Shown here: in pieces, positions 1 to 64,000 of the stretch
Layout: each line of letters opens with the position of its first letter
Position numbering within the stretch: position 1 is the first letter of the stretch
Source: Perca fluviatilis
Taxonomy: Eukaryota > Chordata > Actinopteri > Perciformes > Percidae
Assembly (NCBI RefSeq): GCF_010015445.1
Contig: NC_053133.1
Location: forward strand, 30,978,820 to 31,042,819
Length of the DNA stretch: 64,000 bases
Reading direction: 5' to 3'
Program-made: the position numbers and the translations under genes
The notes under the pieces: generated by a model
Databases searched by the model: none
Told to the model about the DNA's origin: nothing
Seen by the model: only the letters and a program-made list of their open reading frames with translations

Positions 1-2
1 CT

Positions 3-17422
<17,420 letters not shown>

Positions 17423-17427
17423 ACATC

Positions 17428-17477
<50 letters not shown>

Positions 17478-17850
17478 CTGAGGCTGGATGTCGATCGCCC
17501 ATCGCTCTGTGGGCGGAGCTACACTTCCTATCAGAAGAATATAATAATAATAATAATAATAATGTAACATAACGATCAGATGTGATCTCAGAGAATAATG
17601 ATCGGAGGGGTTTGATTGACAGATCAGGGGCGGTGTGGGTGGGCGGGGTTAAATATGATCAGGGTGGGTGATTGACATGTGAGGGGGCGGGGCTTACGAG
17701 AGGCTGGTCCTCTGTGTGTATATGATGTAAATGTGAGTGTAAACGCCACTGAAATAACACAACGTCCTCACAGAGAGGGACGCAAAGTTGCACTATCAAA
17801 AATATAAAAGGACAAAAACACAGCTATACCCACACAAACATACTTGATTC

Positions 17851-17921
<71 letters not shown>

Positions 17922-18208
17922 CTCTTCCTCCTCCCTTCCTCTCTGCGTTTTGTTAATTTCCTGTAAAATAAGAGATTTTGTTCTTTTTGTATTTATTACT
18001 GAATGAAAAGCTATTTTCTAAATCCACGGTGAGTTCGAGGCCCGGAGTCGCAGCGTGTAAATATCTGTATCATAAAAAGCTAAAAGAAAAAACAGAGAGA
18101 AGTTTAGAGATAACTCCACTGAGCGCTACCTTTAACACCCTCACCTTCATCACCTTCATCACCTACCTTCCTACCTGCCCGTCCCAGCAGCGTTCTGTCC
18201 CAGTTTTG

Positions 18209-18214
18209 AATAAA
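18209..18214 (+). promoter_or_regulatory. kmt2c: Poly(A) signal AATAAA (proximal)
   Basis: AATAAA about 790 bases after the kmt2c stop, with a T/G-rich stretch just downstream. Confidence 0.55.
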
Positions 18215-18544
18215 GTTTCACCTTTTGTGTTTCCCGTGCGTCCCGGCGCTGGAGGCGCTGCGTTGTGATTGGACGAGGGCTGTGAACAGACTTCCTGAGT
18301 GTCTCTGCGGCCTTCATCGGAGCATCTTTCAGTTTGACTTTTCTTTGTGTTGTGGAGTCCTGCTGCCGTGTACATATGAGGTTTAATCAGGACGTGTGTA
18401 CAGTTAGACGACACCTTGTTTCAGTTTTTTATTATTAATGTAAACACAGCGTGACCATGACGACGACGACGATGATGTTTGTGCTTTTTTTTGTTGTTTT
18501 TTTGGGGGGAAAATGTGGAATCTGATTTAGAATCATTTACAGAA

Positions 18545-18550
18545 AATAAA
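18545..18550 (+). promoter_or_regulatory. kmt2c: Poly(A) signal AATAAA (distal)
   Basis: AATAAA followed after about 35 bases by a very long TG-rich tract, a strong downstream element for cleavage. Likely main 3' end near 18570. Confidence 0.6.
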
Positions 18551-18586
18551 ATATTTTACATCTTGAAGAAGCAAGTCTGCTGTTCT

Positions 18587-18682
18587 TTGTGTGTGTGTGT
18601 GTGTCTGTCTGTCTGTCTGTCTATCTGTCTGTCTGTCTGTCTGTCTCTGTGTGTGTGTCTGTCTGTCTGTCTGTGTGTGTGT

Positions 18683-18727
<45 letters not shown>

Positions 18728-18777
18728 TGTCTGTCTGTCTCTGTGTGTGTGTGTCTGTCTGTCTGTGTGTGTGTGTG

Positions 18778-18812
<35 letters not shown>

Positions 18813-18839
18813 GTGTGTGTGTGTGTGTGTCTGTCTGTC

Positions 18840-18889
<50 letters not shown>

Positions 18890-18921
18890 TGTCTGTCTGT
18901 CTGTCTCTGTGTGTGTCTGTC

Positions 18922-18974
<53 letters not shown>
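18587..18974 (+). repeat. (TG)n / (TCTG)n microsatellite
   Basis: Nearly 400 bases alternating TG and CTGT blocks. Open frames in it (Cys/Val or Thr/His repeats) are artefacts. Confidence 0.97.
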
Positions 18975-18980
<6 letters not shown>

Positions 18981-19053
18981 CATTCAGCCTTCATAAAGTC
19001 TGCAGCCACGCAGCAAACTGGTCCTTGCGCTGTTTCTCTAGAAGCTTCTAGAA

Positions 19054-19622
19054 CAGGGGGGTCAAACTCATTTTCCCAGAGGGCCACACTGAAAAAAAGA
19101 GAATCACCTCAAGGGCCAGACATGGAGTTTATTGACTTGCTTTTGTTTCATTGAAAAAGTAAAATATCTTTGACTGTATTACAGCATGTCACTTTTTTGA
19201 CATTGCTGTAGTCATTTTTGTATGTTTTTTTTCTGACTTCTTTATTGCTTTCTCAGATGTTTGTCACCTTTTTATTTAAATTGTCGCCTTTTCTTCATTT
19301 TTTTATGCTTTTTGTTACATTTGACATAAAGCCCTACAAAAGTCAGCAAAAATGTTCCTTAGCCATCATAGAATTTAGCAAATCAAGCAAAAGCAATTAT
19401 CTTTATTTTTTTACAACAATGTTTCTGCCTAAATAAGTCGGCAAATCTGCCAAATTCTGCTTTGAGTGTCTATTTAACTGCAGTTAAAAAAACACTTTCC
19501 CATGTTTTTGGCGCATAACTAGGCTGGCCAAAATCTATTGTGAACCTTAATGGATAGGCGGGCCGGATCATAATCTGCAAAGGGCCTGATTTGGCCCGCG
19601 GGCCTTGAGTTTGACACGTGTG
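19054..19622. mobile_element. hAT-type MITE (gtcaaactca TIR)
   Basis: Ends CAGGGGGGTCAAACTCA and the complement of CACACGTGTCAAACTCA. Flanks ttctagaa (19046-19053) and ttgtagaa (19623-19630) match at 7 of 8 bases. The internal gggcc/ggcccgcgggcc motifs are typical of this hAT MITE class. 569 bp, non-coding. Confidence 0.88.
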
Positions 19623-19630
19623 TTGTAGAA

Positions 19631-20040
19631 GGTTCCGTGGAGGACAGGACAACGACGCCGGGAAGAAATGAAGCCACAACTAAACTCTCCTGAAGCTTTT
19701 AGTGAAGAGGAAGAAAGGAGGCTGATGTGAGGAAGCTGGAGATTTATTACAGTAAAGTTCAGAGAAGTTTAACTCTGACAAAGAACAAAAATGTTGATGT
19801 TGTTGCAGAGAATATTTGGCAAATTTTTCATGGCTGCAACCCACATACTCAGCACTGCTGCTCATCCCACAAATGCATGTTCCTCACCAATGGGGCATTT
19901 GGAACGAAACTAAACAGGCTTTCCAACGGTATAAGATTAATTACCAAAAAGCATTGTTACCACAGAGAAATAATCTAGCAAACACAAATGTCCTTACTTT
20001 TTGTGCTAAATGTAGCTGGATTAAACTCCATGGTTAAAGT
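19631..20040. other. Intergenic, nothing recognised
   Basis: About 400 bases between two mobile elements. No exon, RNA gene or clear repeat seen. Confidence 0.5.
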
Positions 20041-20716
20041 GCTGACAGCTTATGTTAATCGGTGTAAAGTGTGACTGTATTTCCTGTAGAGGATTCTAAC
20101 AGCAGGACCTAACGCTCTGACTGCAGCTGCCGCGGTCAGAAAAACAACACACACTCGCCAGCCTTGTGGTGCATTCAAAGTTTTTGTAAAATACCCTTTT
20201 CCCATCTGGTGCTTGTTTTTGTCGTTTACCAGTAATTTACTGGTGAAATAAGTTATAGTTATTACATTATTAATCAATCATTTAATTTTGACCTTAGCAA
20301 TAAACAAGCCTTTCTTTACTGTCGCCAACTGTCGTTTTGTGCTCATTTTGTTATATTCTATACATTATAAATATATTATACAGCAAGGATTACCAAAGCC
20401 AAGTCATCGAGACCTATGGAGAACCAGCAGCACAGGTATCAGTCCTGATGACCTCAGCATCACAGGAAGTAGAGGGGGGCGACCAGGTAAGGTGGGATTT
20501 CTGTTTTTGTTATTTGTTTTCCTCAAGACCACAGAGGGTGGGAGAGGGTTTTTGTTCTTGTTCAATTGTATTTGTATGTTCTAAATATATATAAAAAAAA
20601 CAATAAAAAATATATATATAATGTATATATACTGTATATTTCGGTTCAGGCACCGTTTTAAAAGTATAGTTTTAGCACCGGTATCGGAAAAAAAACCAAA
20701 CGATACCCAACCCTAG
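20041..20716 (-). mobile_element. TIR element, same family as in the NLR introns, reverse orientation
   Basis: The right end is the complement of tagggttgggtatcg. The interior (ccagtaaattactggtaaac, the gcaccac..ggctggcgag part, gcagctgcag) is similar on the complement strand to the elements at 57583 and 61813. The left limit is uncertain, and an AT-rich insertion lies near 20590-20640. Confidence 0.65.
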
Positions 20717-20727
20717 TATCCGCTCAG

Positions 20728-21768
20728 TGGAGGTGGCTAGATGGTAGAGGTGGCTAGATGCTAGAGGTAGCTATATGCTAGAGGTAGCTAGATGCTAGAG
20801 GTAGCTAGATGCTAGAGGTAGCTAGATGCTAGAGGTAGCTAGATGCTAGAGGTAGCTAGATGCTAGAGGTAGCTATATGCTAGAGGTAGCTAGATGCTAG
20901 AGGTAGCTATATGCTAGAGGTAGCTAGATGCTAGAGGTAGCTAGATGCTAGAGGTAGCTATATGCTAGAGGTAGCTAGATGCTAGAGGTAGCTATATGCT
21001 AGAGGTTGCTAGATGCTAGAGGTAGCTAGATGCTAGAGGTAGCTAGATGGTAGAGGTGGCTAGATGCTAGAGGTAGCTATATGCTAGAGGTTGCTAGATG
21101 CTAGAGGTAGCTAGATGCTAGGGTAGCTAGATGGTAGAGGTGGCTAGATGCTAGAGGTTGCTAGATGCTAGAGGTAGCTAGATGCTAGAGGTAGCTAGAT
21201 GCTAGAGGTAGCTATATGCTAGAGGTAGCTAGATGCTAGAGGTAGCTATATGCTAGAGGTAGCTATATGTAGAGGTAGCTAGATGCTAGAGGTAGCTAGA
21301 TGCTAGAGGTAGCTAGATGCTAGAGGTAGCTTTATGCTAGAGGTAGCTAGATGCTAGAGGTAGCTAGATGGTAGAGGTAGCTAGATGGTAGCTAGATGCT
21401 AGAGGTAGCTAGATGCTAAAGGTAGCTAGATGCTAGAGGTAGCTAGATGCTAGAGGTAGCTAGATGGTAGAGATAGCTAGATGGTAGCTAGATGCTAGAG
21501 GTAGCTAGATGCTAGAGGTAGCTAGATGCTAGAGGTAGCTAGATGCTAGAGGTAGCTAGATACTAGAGGTAGCTAGATGCTAGAGGTAGCTAGATGCTAG
21601 AGGTAGCTGGATGGTAGCTAGATGCTAGATGTAGCTAGATGGTAGCTAGATGCTAGAGGTAGCTAGATGGTAGCTAGATGCTAGAGGTAGCTAGATGGTA
21701 GCTAGATGGTAGCTAGATGCTAGAGGTAGCTAGATGGTAGCTAGATACTAGAGGTAGCTAGATGGTAG
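20728..21768 (+). repeat. 17-bp minisatellite, left half
   Basis: Tandem copies of a 17-bp unit (gctagatgctagaggta) with variants. It is interrupted at 21769 by a TIR element and resumes at 22875. Confidence 0.95.
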
Positions 21769-22874
21769 CCATAGAGATATACCCTAGATGTCGCCTTGAC
21801 TACGGCAGTTCATTGGAACGAATGCGTCAACAGAGCCGCCATTTTGGAACAGGGGAGTCACTCCACTTTAATGCATCAGCGTCAATGTAGGCAAAGGGCT
21901 AACGGAAAAAAAATCACCATAAATCGTCATGAAGGCGATTTTTCTAGTTTTTGTGGTCCGTTCCAAAGGTCAGACTTATATTTATGATCGTGTCCAGAGA
22001 AAAATTAAGCTTTTGATATATGTATGTATATATACATATATATGTATGTAAGTCTAGGTTTATAGTCCCATTCTTCCACTTGATACTGCTTCCACTTAAG
22101 TAAACTTAAGATGAACTATCGACTACAAAACAAAGAGACTAATTAATGTGTTAATACAAAGATTATTTATTATGATCGGTTCACAGATCTGAGTCCAAAC
22201 AGAAACTTCACCATTCTGAACAAAGAGTTTCTGCTTCAAAGTGAAGTTTAAACAGACTGAAATGTCCAGGCTCATTCCTCCACTCTTTATTTCTGTATGT
22301 ATTTATGCGTTAAATATAATTTTAACGGGCACTGAGCTCCAGATCCTGCAGCCGCAGACGGTCTCTGTTGCCCCGCTGTAGCTTCTCTCCGTCCGTCTGC
22401 GGCCGGCAAACTTAGAGGAACTTTCCGGCGATATCGACATACAGTTCGTCCTGGACAACGTGTAACATCCTCCCGGACTATGTTTAAGATCCTACCGGTC
22501 ACCACTCTGTCTTTGGCCGGTCCGATCTGGATCAGCGGGGACCGGCGCAGCAGCGAGGCGAAGCTGTGTTTCTGCCCGGGGGAAGAGACGCTGCGGCCGG
22601 CCACGGGGCTCTCCGCCTCCCGCTGCCGCCGGAGCTCAGATTGCTGGTCGAAGGCGGGATATATAATCATAAAACACATTGTCACCTGTTAAATGTTATC
22701 CGTTGCTGTTTGTTCTTTTCATTTCCTCTATCGAACATCAATAAGCAGCACAAAAGTCCGGCATCTCTAGCGTTGATCTGAATGCGGGAAAACGTTGGAC
22801 CCCTGTTCCAAGATGGCGGCGGTTTTGATGTATGTTTAGAACCTCAAGGCGACATCTAGTGTATATATCTATGG
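21769..22874. mobile_element. TIR element inserted in the minisatellite, carrying mrps28 sequence
   Basis: The left end ccatagagatataccctaga and the complement of the right end ccatagatatatacactaga start inverted repeats that continue with tgtcgccttga and gccgccat(t/c)ttggaaca, about 80 bases in all. TAG flanks both ends (21766-21768, 22875-22877) as a possible 3-bp target duplication. No transposase. A broken mrps28 copy lies inside on the minus strand. Confidence 0.85.
22322..22660 (-). pseudogene. mrps28: mrps28-like fragment, frame-broken
   Basis: Read on the minus strand, [20 protein letters not shown] and [12 protein letters not shown] match the mitochondrial small-subunit ribosomal protein MRPS28. 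After a 22-base insertion the homology continues in another frame with [11 protein letters not shown], and after a further frame change with [20 protein letters not shown], then SAR and a stop at 22322-22324. An AATAAA lies about 35 bases beyond the stop. The fragment therefore keeps coding and 3'-UTR-like sequence but has at least two frame breaks and no clear start. It sits wholly inside a TIR element, so it is most likely a captured gene piece. MRPS28 identity is from memory of the family; the sequence match is strong. Confidence 0.75.
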
Positions 22875-24268
22875 TAGCTAGATGCTAGAGGTAGCTAGAT
22901 GCTAGAGGTGGCTAGATGCTAGAGGTAGCTAGATGCTAGAGGTGGCTAGATGCTAGAGGTAGCTAGATGCTAGAGGTAGCTAGATGCTAGAGGTGGCTAG
23001 ATGCTAGAGGTAGCTAGATGCTAGAGGTAGCTAGATGCTAGAGGTAGCTAGATGCTAGATGCTAGAGGTAGCTAGATGCTAGATGCAGCTAGATGCTAGA
23101 GGTGGCTAGATGCTAGAGGTAGCTAGATGCTAGAGGTGGCTAGATGCTGGGGTAGCTAGATGCTAGAGGTGGCAGGTAGGTAGAGGTGGCTTAGATGCTA
23201 GAGGTAGCTAGATGCTAGAGGTAGCTAGATGCTAGAGGTGGCTAGATGCTAGAGGTAGCTAGATGCTAGAGGTAGCTAGATGCTAGAGGTAGCTAGATGC
23301 TAGAGGTGGCTAGATGCTAGAGGTGGCTAGATGCTAGAGGTAGCTAGATGCTAGAGGTTGCTAGATGCTAGAGGTAGCTAGATGCTAGAGGTGGCTAGAT
23401 GCTAGATGCTAGAGGTAGCTAGATGCTAGAGGTGGCTAGATGCTAGAGGTAGCTAGATGCTAGAGGTAGCTAGATGCTAAAGGTACCTAGATGCTAGATG
23501 CTAGAGGTAGCTAGATGCTAGAGGTTGCTAGATGCTAGAGGTAGCTAGATGCTAGAGGTGGCTAGATGCTAGAGGTGGCTAGATGCTAAAGGTGGCTAGA
23601 TGCTAGAGGTAGCTAGATGCTAGAGGTGGCTAGATGCTAGAGGTAGCTAGATGCTAGAGGTTGCTATATGCTAGAGGTAACTAGATGCTAGAGGTGGCTA
23701 GATGCTAGATGCTAGAGGTAGCTAGATGCTAGAGGTTGCTATATGCTAGAGGTAGCTAGATGCTAGAGGTGGCTAGATGCTAGATGCTAGAGGTAGCTAG
23801 ATGCTAGAGGTGGCTAGATGCTAGAGGTAGCTAGATGCTAGAGGTAGCTAGATGCTAGAGGTGGCTAGATGCTAGAGGTGGCTAGATGCTAGAGGTAGCT
23901 AGATGCTAGAGGTGGCTAGATGCTAGAGGTAGCTAGATGCTAGAGGTTGCTATATGCTAGAGGTAGCTAGATGCTAGAGGTGGCTAGATGCTAGAGGTAG
24001 CTAGATGCTAGAGGTAGCTAGATGCTAGAGGTGGCTAGATGCTAGAGGTGGCTAGATGCTAGAGGTAGCTAGATGCTAGAGGTAGTTAGATGCTAGAGGT
24101 AGCTAGATGCTAGAGGTGACTAGATGCTAGAGGTGGCTAGATGCTAGAGGTGGCTAGATGCTAGAGGTAGCTAGATGCTAGAGGTAGCTAGATGCTAGAG
24201 GTGGCTAGATGCTAGAGGTAGCTAGATGCTAGAGGTAGCTAGATGCTAGAGGTAGCTAGATGCTAGAT
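22875..24268 (+). repeat. 17-bp minisatellite, right half
   Basis: Continuation of the gctagatgctagaggta array, with more ggtggctag variants than the left half. Confidence 0.95.
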
Positions 24269-25247
24269 CTGATCTGCTAGCCGTTGATGTCACAGGACGT
24301 GCCTCGTGGCTTACCCTGGTATTCTTACCATAACCAATCCCCACTCCCCATGTCTAAACCTAACTACGTTGACCATTCTAGCAGATAAGATTTAGGATCT
24401 ACTGTCATTGTCAGGGCTCTTTGTTTCCATGGCAGCCAGCTGTCCAGTCGTGTCAGGCCTCGCTGTCTTCAGGACAAATCCACTGAGGGTAGATCTTACC
24501 GATCTAGCATCTACTAGACTGGATCTGCTAGAATGGTCAACTTAGTTATTTATATATTTTTTGTATTAATTATTATTTAAAAGCTGATCTCTGTGAGCAA
24601 CACACACTAGAGTTTTTCCTGGCTTTGACAGCGCTTAGGTGCATTAGCATATTGGTGATGTTGCAGCCATAGACTGTATGTAGGCACTGCACCATAGTGT
24701 TATAACGGCAGGAAGTAACATACACATACCCTGTTAGATAAACTCATGTGGTTTCCTGTAAGTGAAGAGGGGAAGGGGCGGATCAGGTCCATGAGAAGAG
24801 GAAGAGTTGAGTTGAGACTCCATTTAGTGTGAAGAGAAGAGAGCAGGAGGAGGAAACTGAAGGCTGAGGCCGTGTGAGTGGTAATCAACATTTATTATTT
24901 TATTGTCAAAGTCTCTGAGTCTGTTTTCTCCCTGTGGACTGGAGAGGAAAGACATGTTTGAATGAACTCAACAGTTTGATTCATCTGGACACAAAGTGCT
25001 GATTGGCTGAATCATTCATTTATAATAATACACAGTATGGCTTAACTGGTAATAATACACATTAAACCTGCTGTAGACCGAGAAAACGAAAAGATTTAAA
25101 GATAACTGACTGAGTTCTCTGTGTATGTCTCTCTGTGTGTGTGTGTGTTACTTCCTGTTCTCTTAGTCTTGCATGTGACTTTTGTACGAACTTGTTTCCT
25201 TTTGAATGTTGTGAGCTCCCAGTCAGTGTTCCTGTTTTTCCTCTCAG
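24269..25247 (+). other. Upstream region of the NLR gene
   Basis: Mostly unique sequence. A possible 5' non-coding exon ends near 24873 at ggccgt|gtgagt, in a purine-rich stretch. I cannot confirm a promoter, and no TATA box at a defined distance is claimed. Confidence 0.35.
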
Positions 25248-25266
25248 ACTGACTTCAGATCAGAAG

Positions 25267-61393
<36,127 letters not shown>

Positions 61394-61812
61394 GTATGTT
61401 CACTGACTCTCTGTAACTATTATAGATCTAATATATTTAACAATTGAATTTTAATTCATGTTCAAACTAACTTACATCCATAAAGTTATGAATGTTCTTT
61501 TTGTTCATATTTTAGTTTATTGTAGTAGATTTAGTCTGCAGTCACAAGAGACTTTAGTCTGGCTATCACCATCAGTCTTAAAGTCTAAAGAGACTTGTGT
61601 TTGTTAAAGTAAATTAATGTTTATAATTGTTGGTAAATGGTCACATATGGTTTTAAATTGATAATGTTTACTAGCTGAAGTAGAAATATGTATTTGTTTC
61701 TTTTAATTTCAGTGTTTTCACAACTGATCAATAATATAGATTTTTTCAGAACACACAGCTGTTTAGAGGATGAATATAGTATTGATCCTTTATTTGCTGA
61801 CATGATGATGAT

Positions 61813-62705
61813 TAGGGTTGGGTACTGTTTTGTTTTTTTCCGATGCGGGTGCTAAAACGATAATTTTAAAACGTACTGGTGCCTAAACGGTGCCTGAACC
61901 AATACGTATAAAATATTTAAAAAAAATGTGTAGATATTTAAAAAAAGAAGCACAGTCAGTGACATTAAAGAACAGCTTGTTTATTGCTTAAGAACATATG
62001 ATCAAAATGAAATGATTTATTAATAATGTAATAACTTTTTTCACCAGTAAATTGCTGGTAAATGCCAAAAACAACCACTGGATGGAAAAGGGGTATTTTA
62101 CAATAACTTTGAATGCACCACGAGGCTGGCGAGTTTCAAGTGAATGCACCGTCTGTGTTGTTTTTCCAACAGCGGCAGCTGCAGACTGTTACGTCACGGT
62201 GTTGGAATCCTCTCCAGGGAAATACAGACAAACCTTACACCGCTTAGCTGTCAGCATTTTAACCGGGTTTAATCCAGCTGCTAGCTAACGCTAGGCTAAT
62301 GTTACCTGCTGCCAGGTGTGGTGTTAACTAGCTAATGCTAGGCTAACGTTACCTGCTGCCAGGTGTGGTGTTAACTAGCTAGCGCTAGGCTAACGTTACC
62401 TGCTGCCAGGTCTGTCGTTAACTAGCTAACGCTAGGCTAACGTTAACTGCTGCCAGGTGTGGTGTTAACTAGCTAACGCTAGGCTAACGTTACCTGCTGC
62501 CAGGTGTGGTGTTAACTAGCTAATGCTAGACTAACGTTACCTGCTGCCAGGTGTGGTGTTAACTAGCTAATGCTAGGCTAACGTTACCTGCTGCCAGGTG
62601 TGGTGTTAACTAGCTAACGCTAGGCTAACGTTACCTGCTGCCAGGTGTGGTGTTAACTAGCTAATGCTAGGCTAACGTTACCTGCTGCCAGGTGTGGTGT
62701 TAACT
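61813..62705 (+). mobile_element. TIR element copy C, right end lost
   Basis: Same as copy B with few differences. About 9 units of the 47-bp minisatellite (62280-62705) end at ttaact and pass into unrelated sequence (tagggtgaccagattt), so the right terminus is absent. Confidence 0.85.
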
Positions 62706-64000
62706 TAGGGTGACCAGATTTCCCAGAACTAAAACCGGGACACTTTGCGCGTGACCGTAGTGTGTTTGTGAACGCACACGCTTTTTAACGTGAACATGTG
62801 CCAGCCCAGGTCAGACACAGACAGTAACTTCATTATTTTGATCCTAGGCTCCTCGTCTAATAATAACAGTGTTTTTTCCTGTGAAATTAACAAAATTGCA
62901 GTAAAAGCCTTTTTCAGTTTAGTGTGAGATTTTTTCTAAAAAAGATTTTTTGAAGTGTTATTTATTCCAATAACAGCAAAGTAATTAAAATGATTTATTG
63001 AAATTGATTTCTGAATCAATGTATGCTGCAAATATCTTTATTTAAAGAGAAACAGATTACAATCCAAATATAAAACATAATGGAATATATTTCATTAAGG
63101 CTGTCAGGCATTTTGTAATGCTTTCAACTATTTATTCTCCTTTGGATGGACTTTTCTAATTATATCTGAGTCAGCACACATGTAGCCTATAGGCATCATT
63201 TACTCTTACCTCCTTTTTTGCGTCTTTTGTTGGGGAAGTAACCTCCTTAATGTGCAGATCTGGAGTTGGTCCCCGGGCTCTGTCATTGGCTGCCCACTGC
63301 TCCCTTGAGGGATGGGTTAAATGCAGAGAATGAATTTCGCTACATGTACGTGTATGTGGCAAATAAAGTACCTGTACCTTTACCTTTACCATATGACAAT
63401 TATTCACCTCAATGATAAATTCATTCATTTTAATTTATTAATAAACCCCTGGACTGTAATATTTCAGATGTGTTTGAGCAAGATTTACTGCTCTTGTCCA
63501 AAACTTTGTGCACATTCAAAATACATTATCTGTGTTCTCTGTGATTTGGAGGAGTCGTGATATTTTGAGAAAAATAAAGTGATAATAGGCTATTACAAGA
63601 ATGAAGGCACAAGTTATATTTCAGAAAATAATCTATACCTGCACCATAGTCTGCTGTGCATTACGTGATTGCTCTGCTGATACGGTAGATCTCAGACCTT
63701 CTGACAGACACAGAGCCCCGTTTGGGTCTCTGGTGTCTGAATGAGACAAATAGTTTATCTAGGGAAGTGGCTGTACGCTGCTCTACGTTGGAGGTAGAAA
63801 CCCGAAACTACAGAAATACACGGAGCACAAACGCAACACATCTGCCGCAGCATGGTCACAGCTGAGCGCGTCCATAAACCTGAAGCTGCGCTGCATTTTA
63901 CAGAGAGTGGACACTAAGAGACCCACAGGTCTGCTTCAGAGCTCCGTGTGTCTGAGTCTGAACCGTAGACTGGAAACGTCACGTCACGGGAACTTCAAAC
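62706..64000. other. Downstream sequence, nothing coding recognised
   Basis: Begins with tagggtgaccagatttccc, a start seen in repeat-like fish sequence. A LINE/SINE-type tail lies at 63225-63390 (ctgcccactgctccct, gggttaaatgcagag, aataaagtacctgtacc). No exon with splice and frame support seen. More LRR exons may follow outside the window. Confidence 0.5.

Larger units (their letters stand above)
17423..18570 (+). other. kmt2c: kmt2c 3' untranslated region
   Basis: Non-coding sequence after the stop. It contains two (CT)n runs (about 17430-17475 and 17850-17925) and a short (TAA)n run. Two AATAAA signals mark likely ends. The UTR limits are inferred from these signals. Confidence 0.65.

Overview
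This window is nuclear DNA of a ray-finned (teleost) fish. It shows intron-rich vertebrate genes with canonical GT/AG splice sites. It also holds the fish-specific FISNA-NACHT type of NLR immune receptor, very long (TG)n/(CA)n microsatellites, many minisatellites, and teleost-style mobile elements (hAT, Harbinger and Tc1 DNA transposons, L2/CR1-type LINEs, a tRNA-derived SINE). There are no prokaryotic genes, CRISPR arrays or rRNA genes. I see no intact tRNA gene.

Region 1 (1-18.6 kb, + strand) is the 3' end of a KMT2C/KMT2D-type histone H3K4 methyltransferase, closer to KMT2C by its SET wording. Fourteen exons can be placed. They encode the extended PHD finger, the FYRN and FYRC halves, the WDR5-binding (Win) motif and the SET plus post-SET domains, ending at 17422. 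Exon phases join perfectly throughout, but the exon for the second half of the extended PHD finger (5204-5410) carries stops and compensating indels. The introns are crowded with microsatellites, a 57-bp and a 26-bp minisatellite, a Harbinger-like element and hAT-type MITEs. Two poly(A) signals follow at 18.2 and 18.55 kb.

Region 2 (18.6-25.2 kb) is intergenic. It holds a TG/TCTG microsatellite, a hAT MITE, and a 17-bp minisatellite split in two by a 1.1-kb terminal-inverted-repeat element. That element carries a broken copy of the mitochondrial ribosomal protein gene mrps28.

Region 3 (25.2-62 kb, + strand) is one NLRC3-like gene. It has two short N-terminal exons, a large FISNA-NACHT-winged-helix exon (32249-34095) broken by a one-base insertion in a G run, and four phase-compatible leucine-rich-repeat exons at 38.7, 47.9, 57.0 and 61.2 kb. 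The gene probably runs past the window. The last three LRR exons sit in a recent amplification in which LRR exon, TIR element with an internal 47-bp minisatellite, microsatellite and L2-type LINE fragment recur. Its introns hold a CR1-type LINE split by a hAT element with a perfect 8-bp target duplication, a Tc1 element with nested hAT remains, a Harbinger element carrying only its Myb/SANT gene, and a 2.66-kb element whose empty site is preserved in a paralogous copy.

Region 4 (62.7-64 kb) has no recognised gene. Several frame-breaking indels, and small indels between duplicated copies, suggest that part of this repeat-rich assembly may contain consensus errors. I saw no strong case for a wholly new biological system. 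The most unusual structures are the exon-carrying tandem array, the mrps28 capture, and TG repeats next to several kmt2c splice acceptors.
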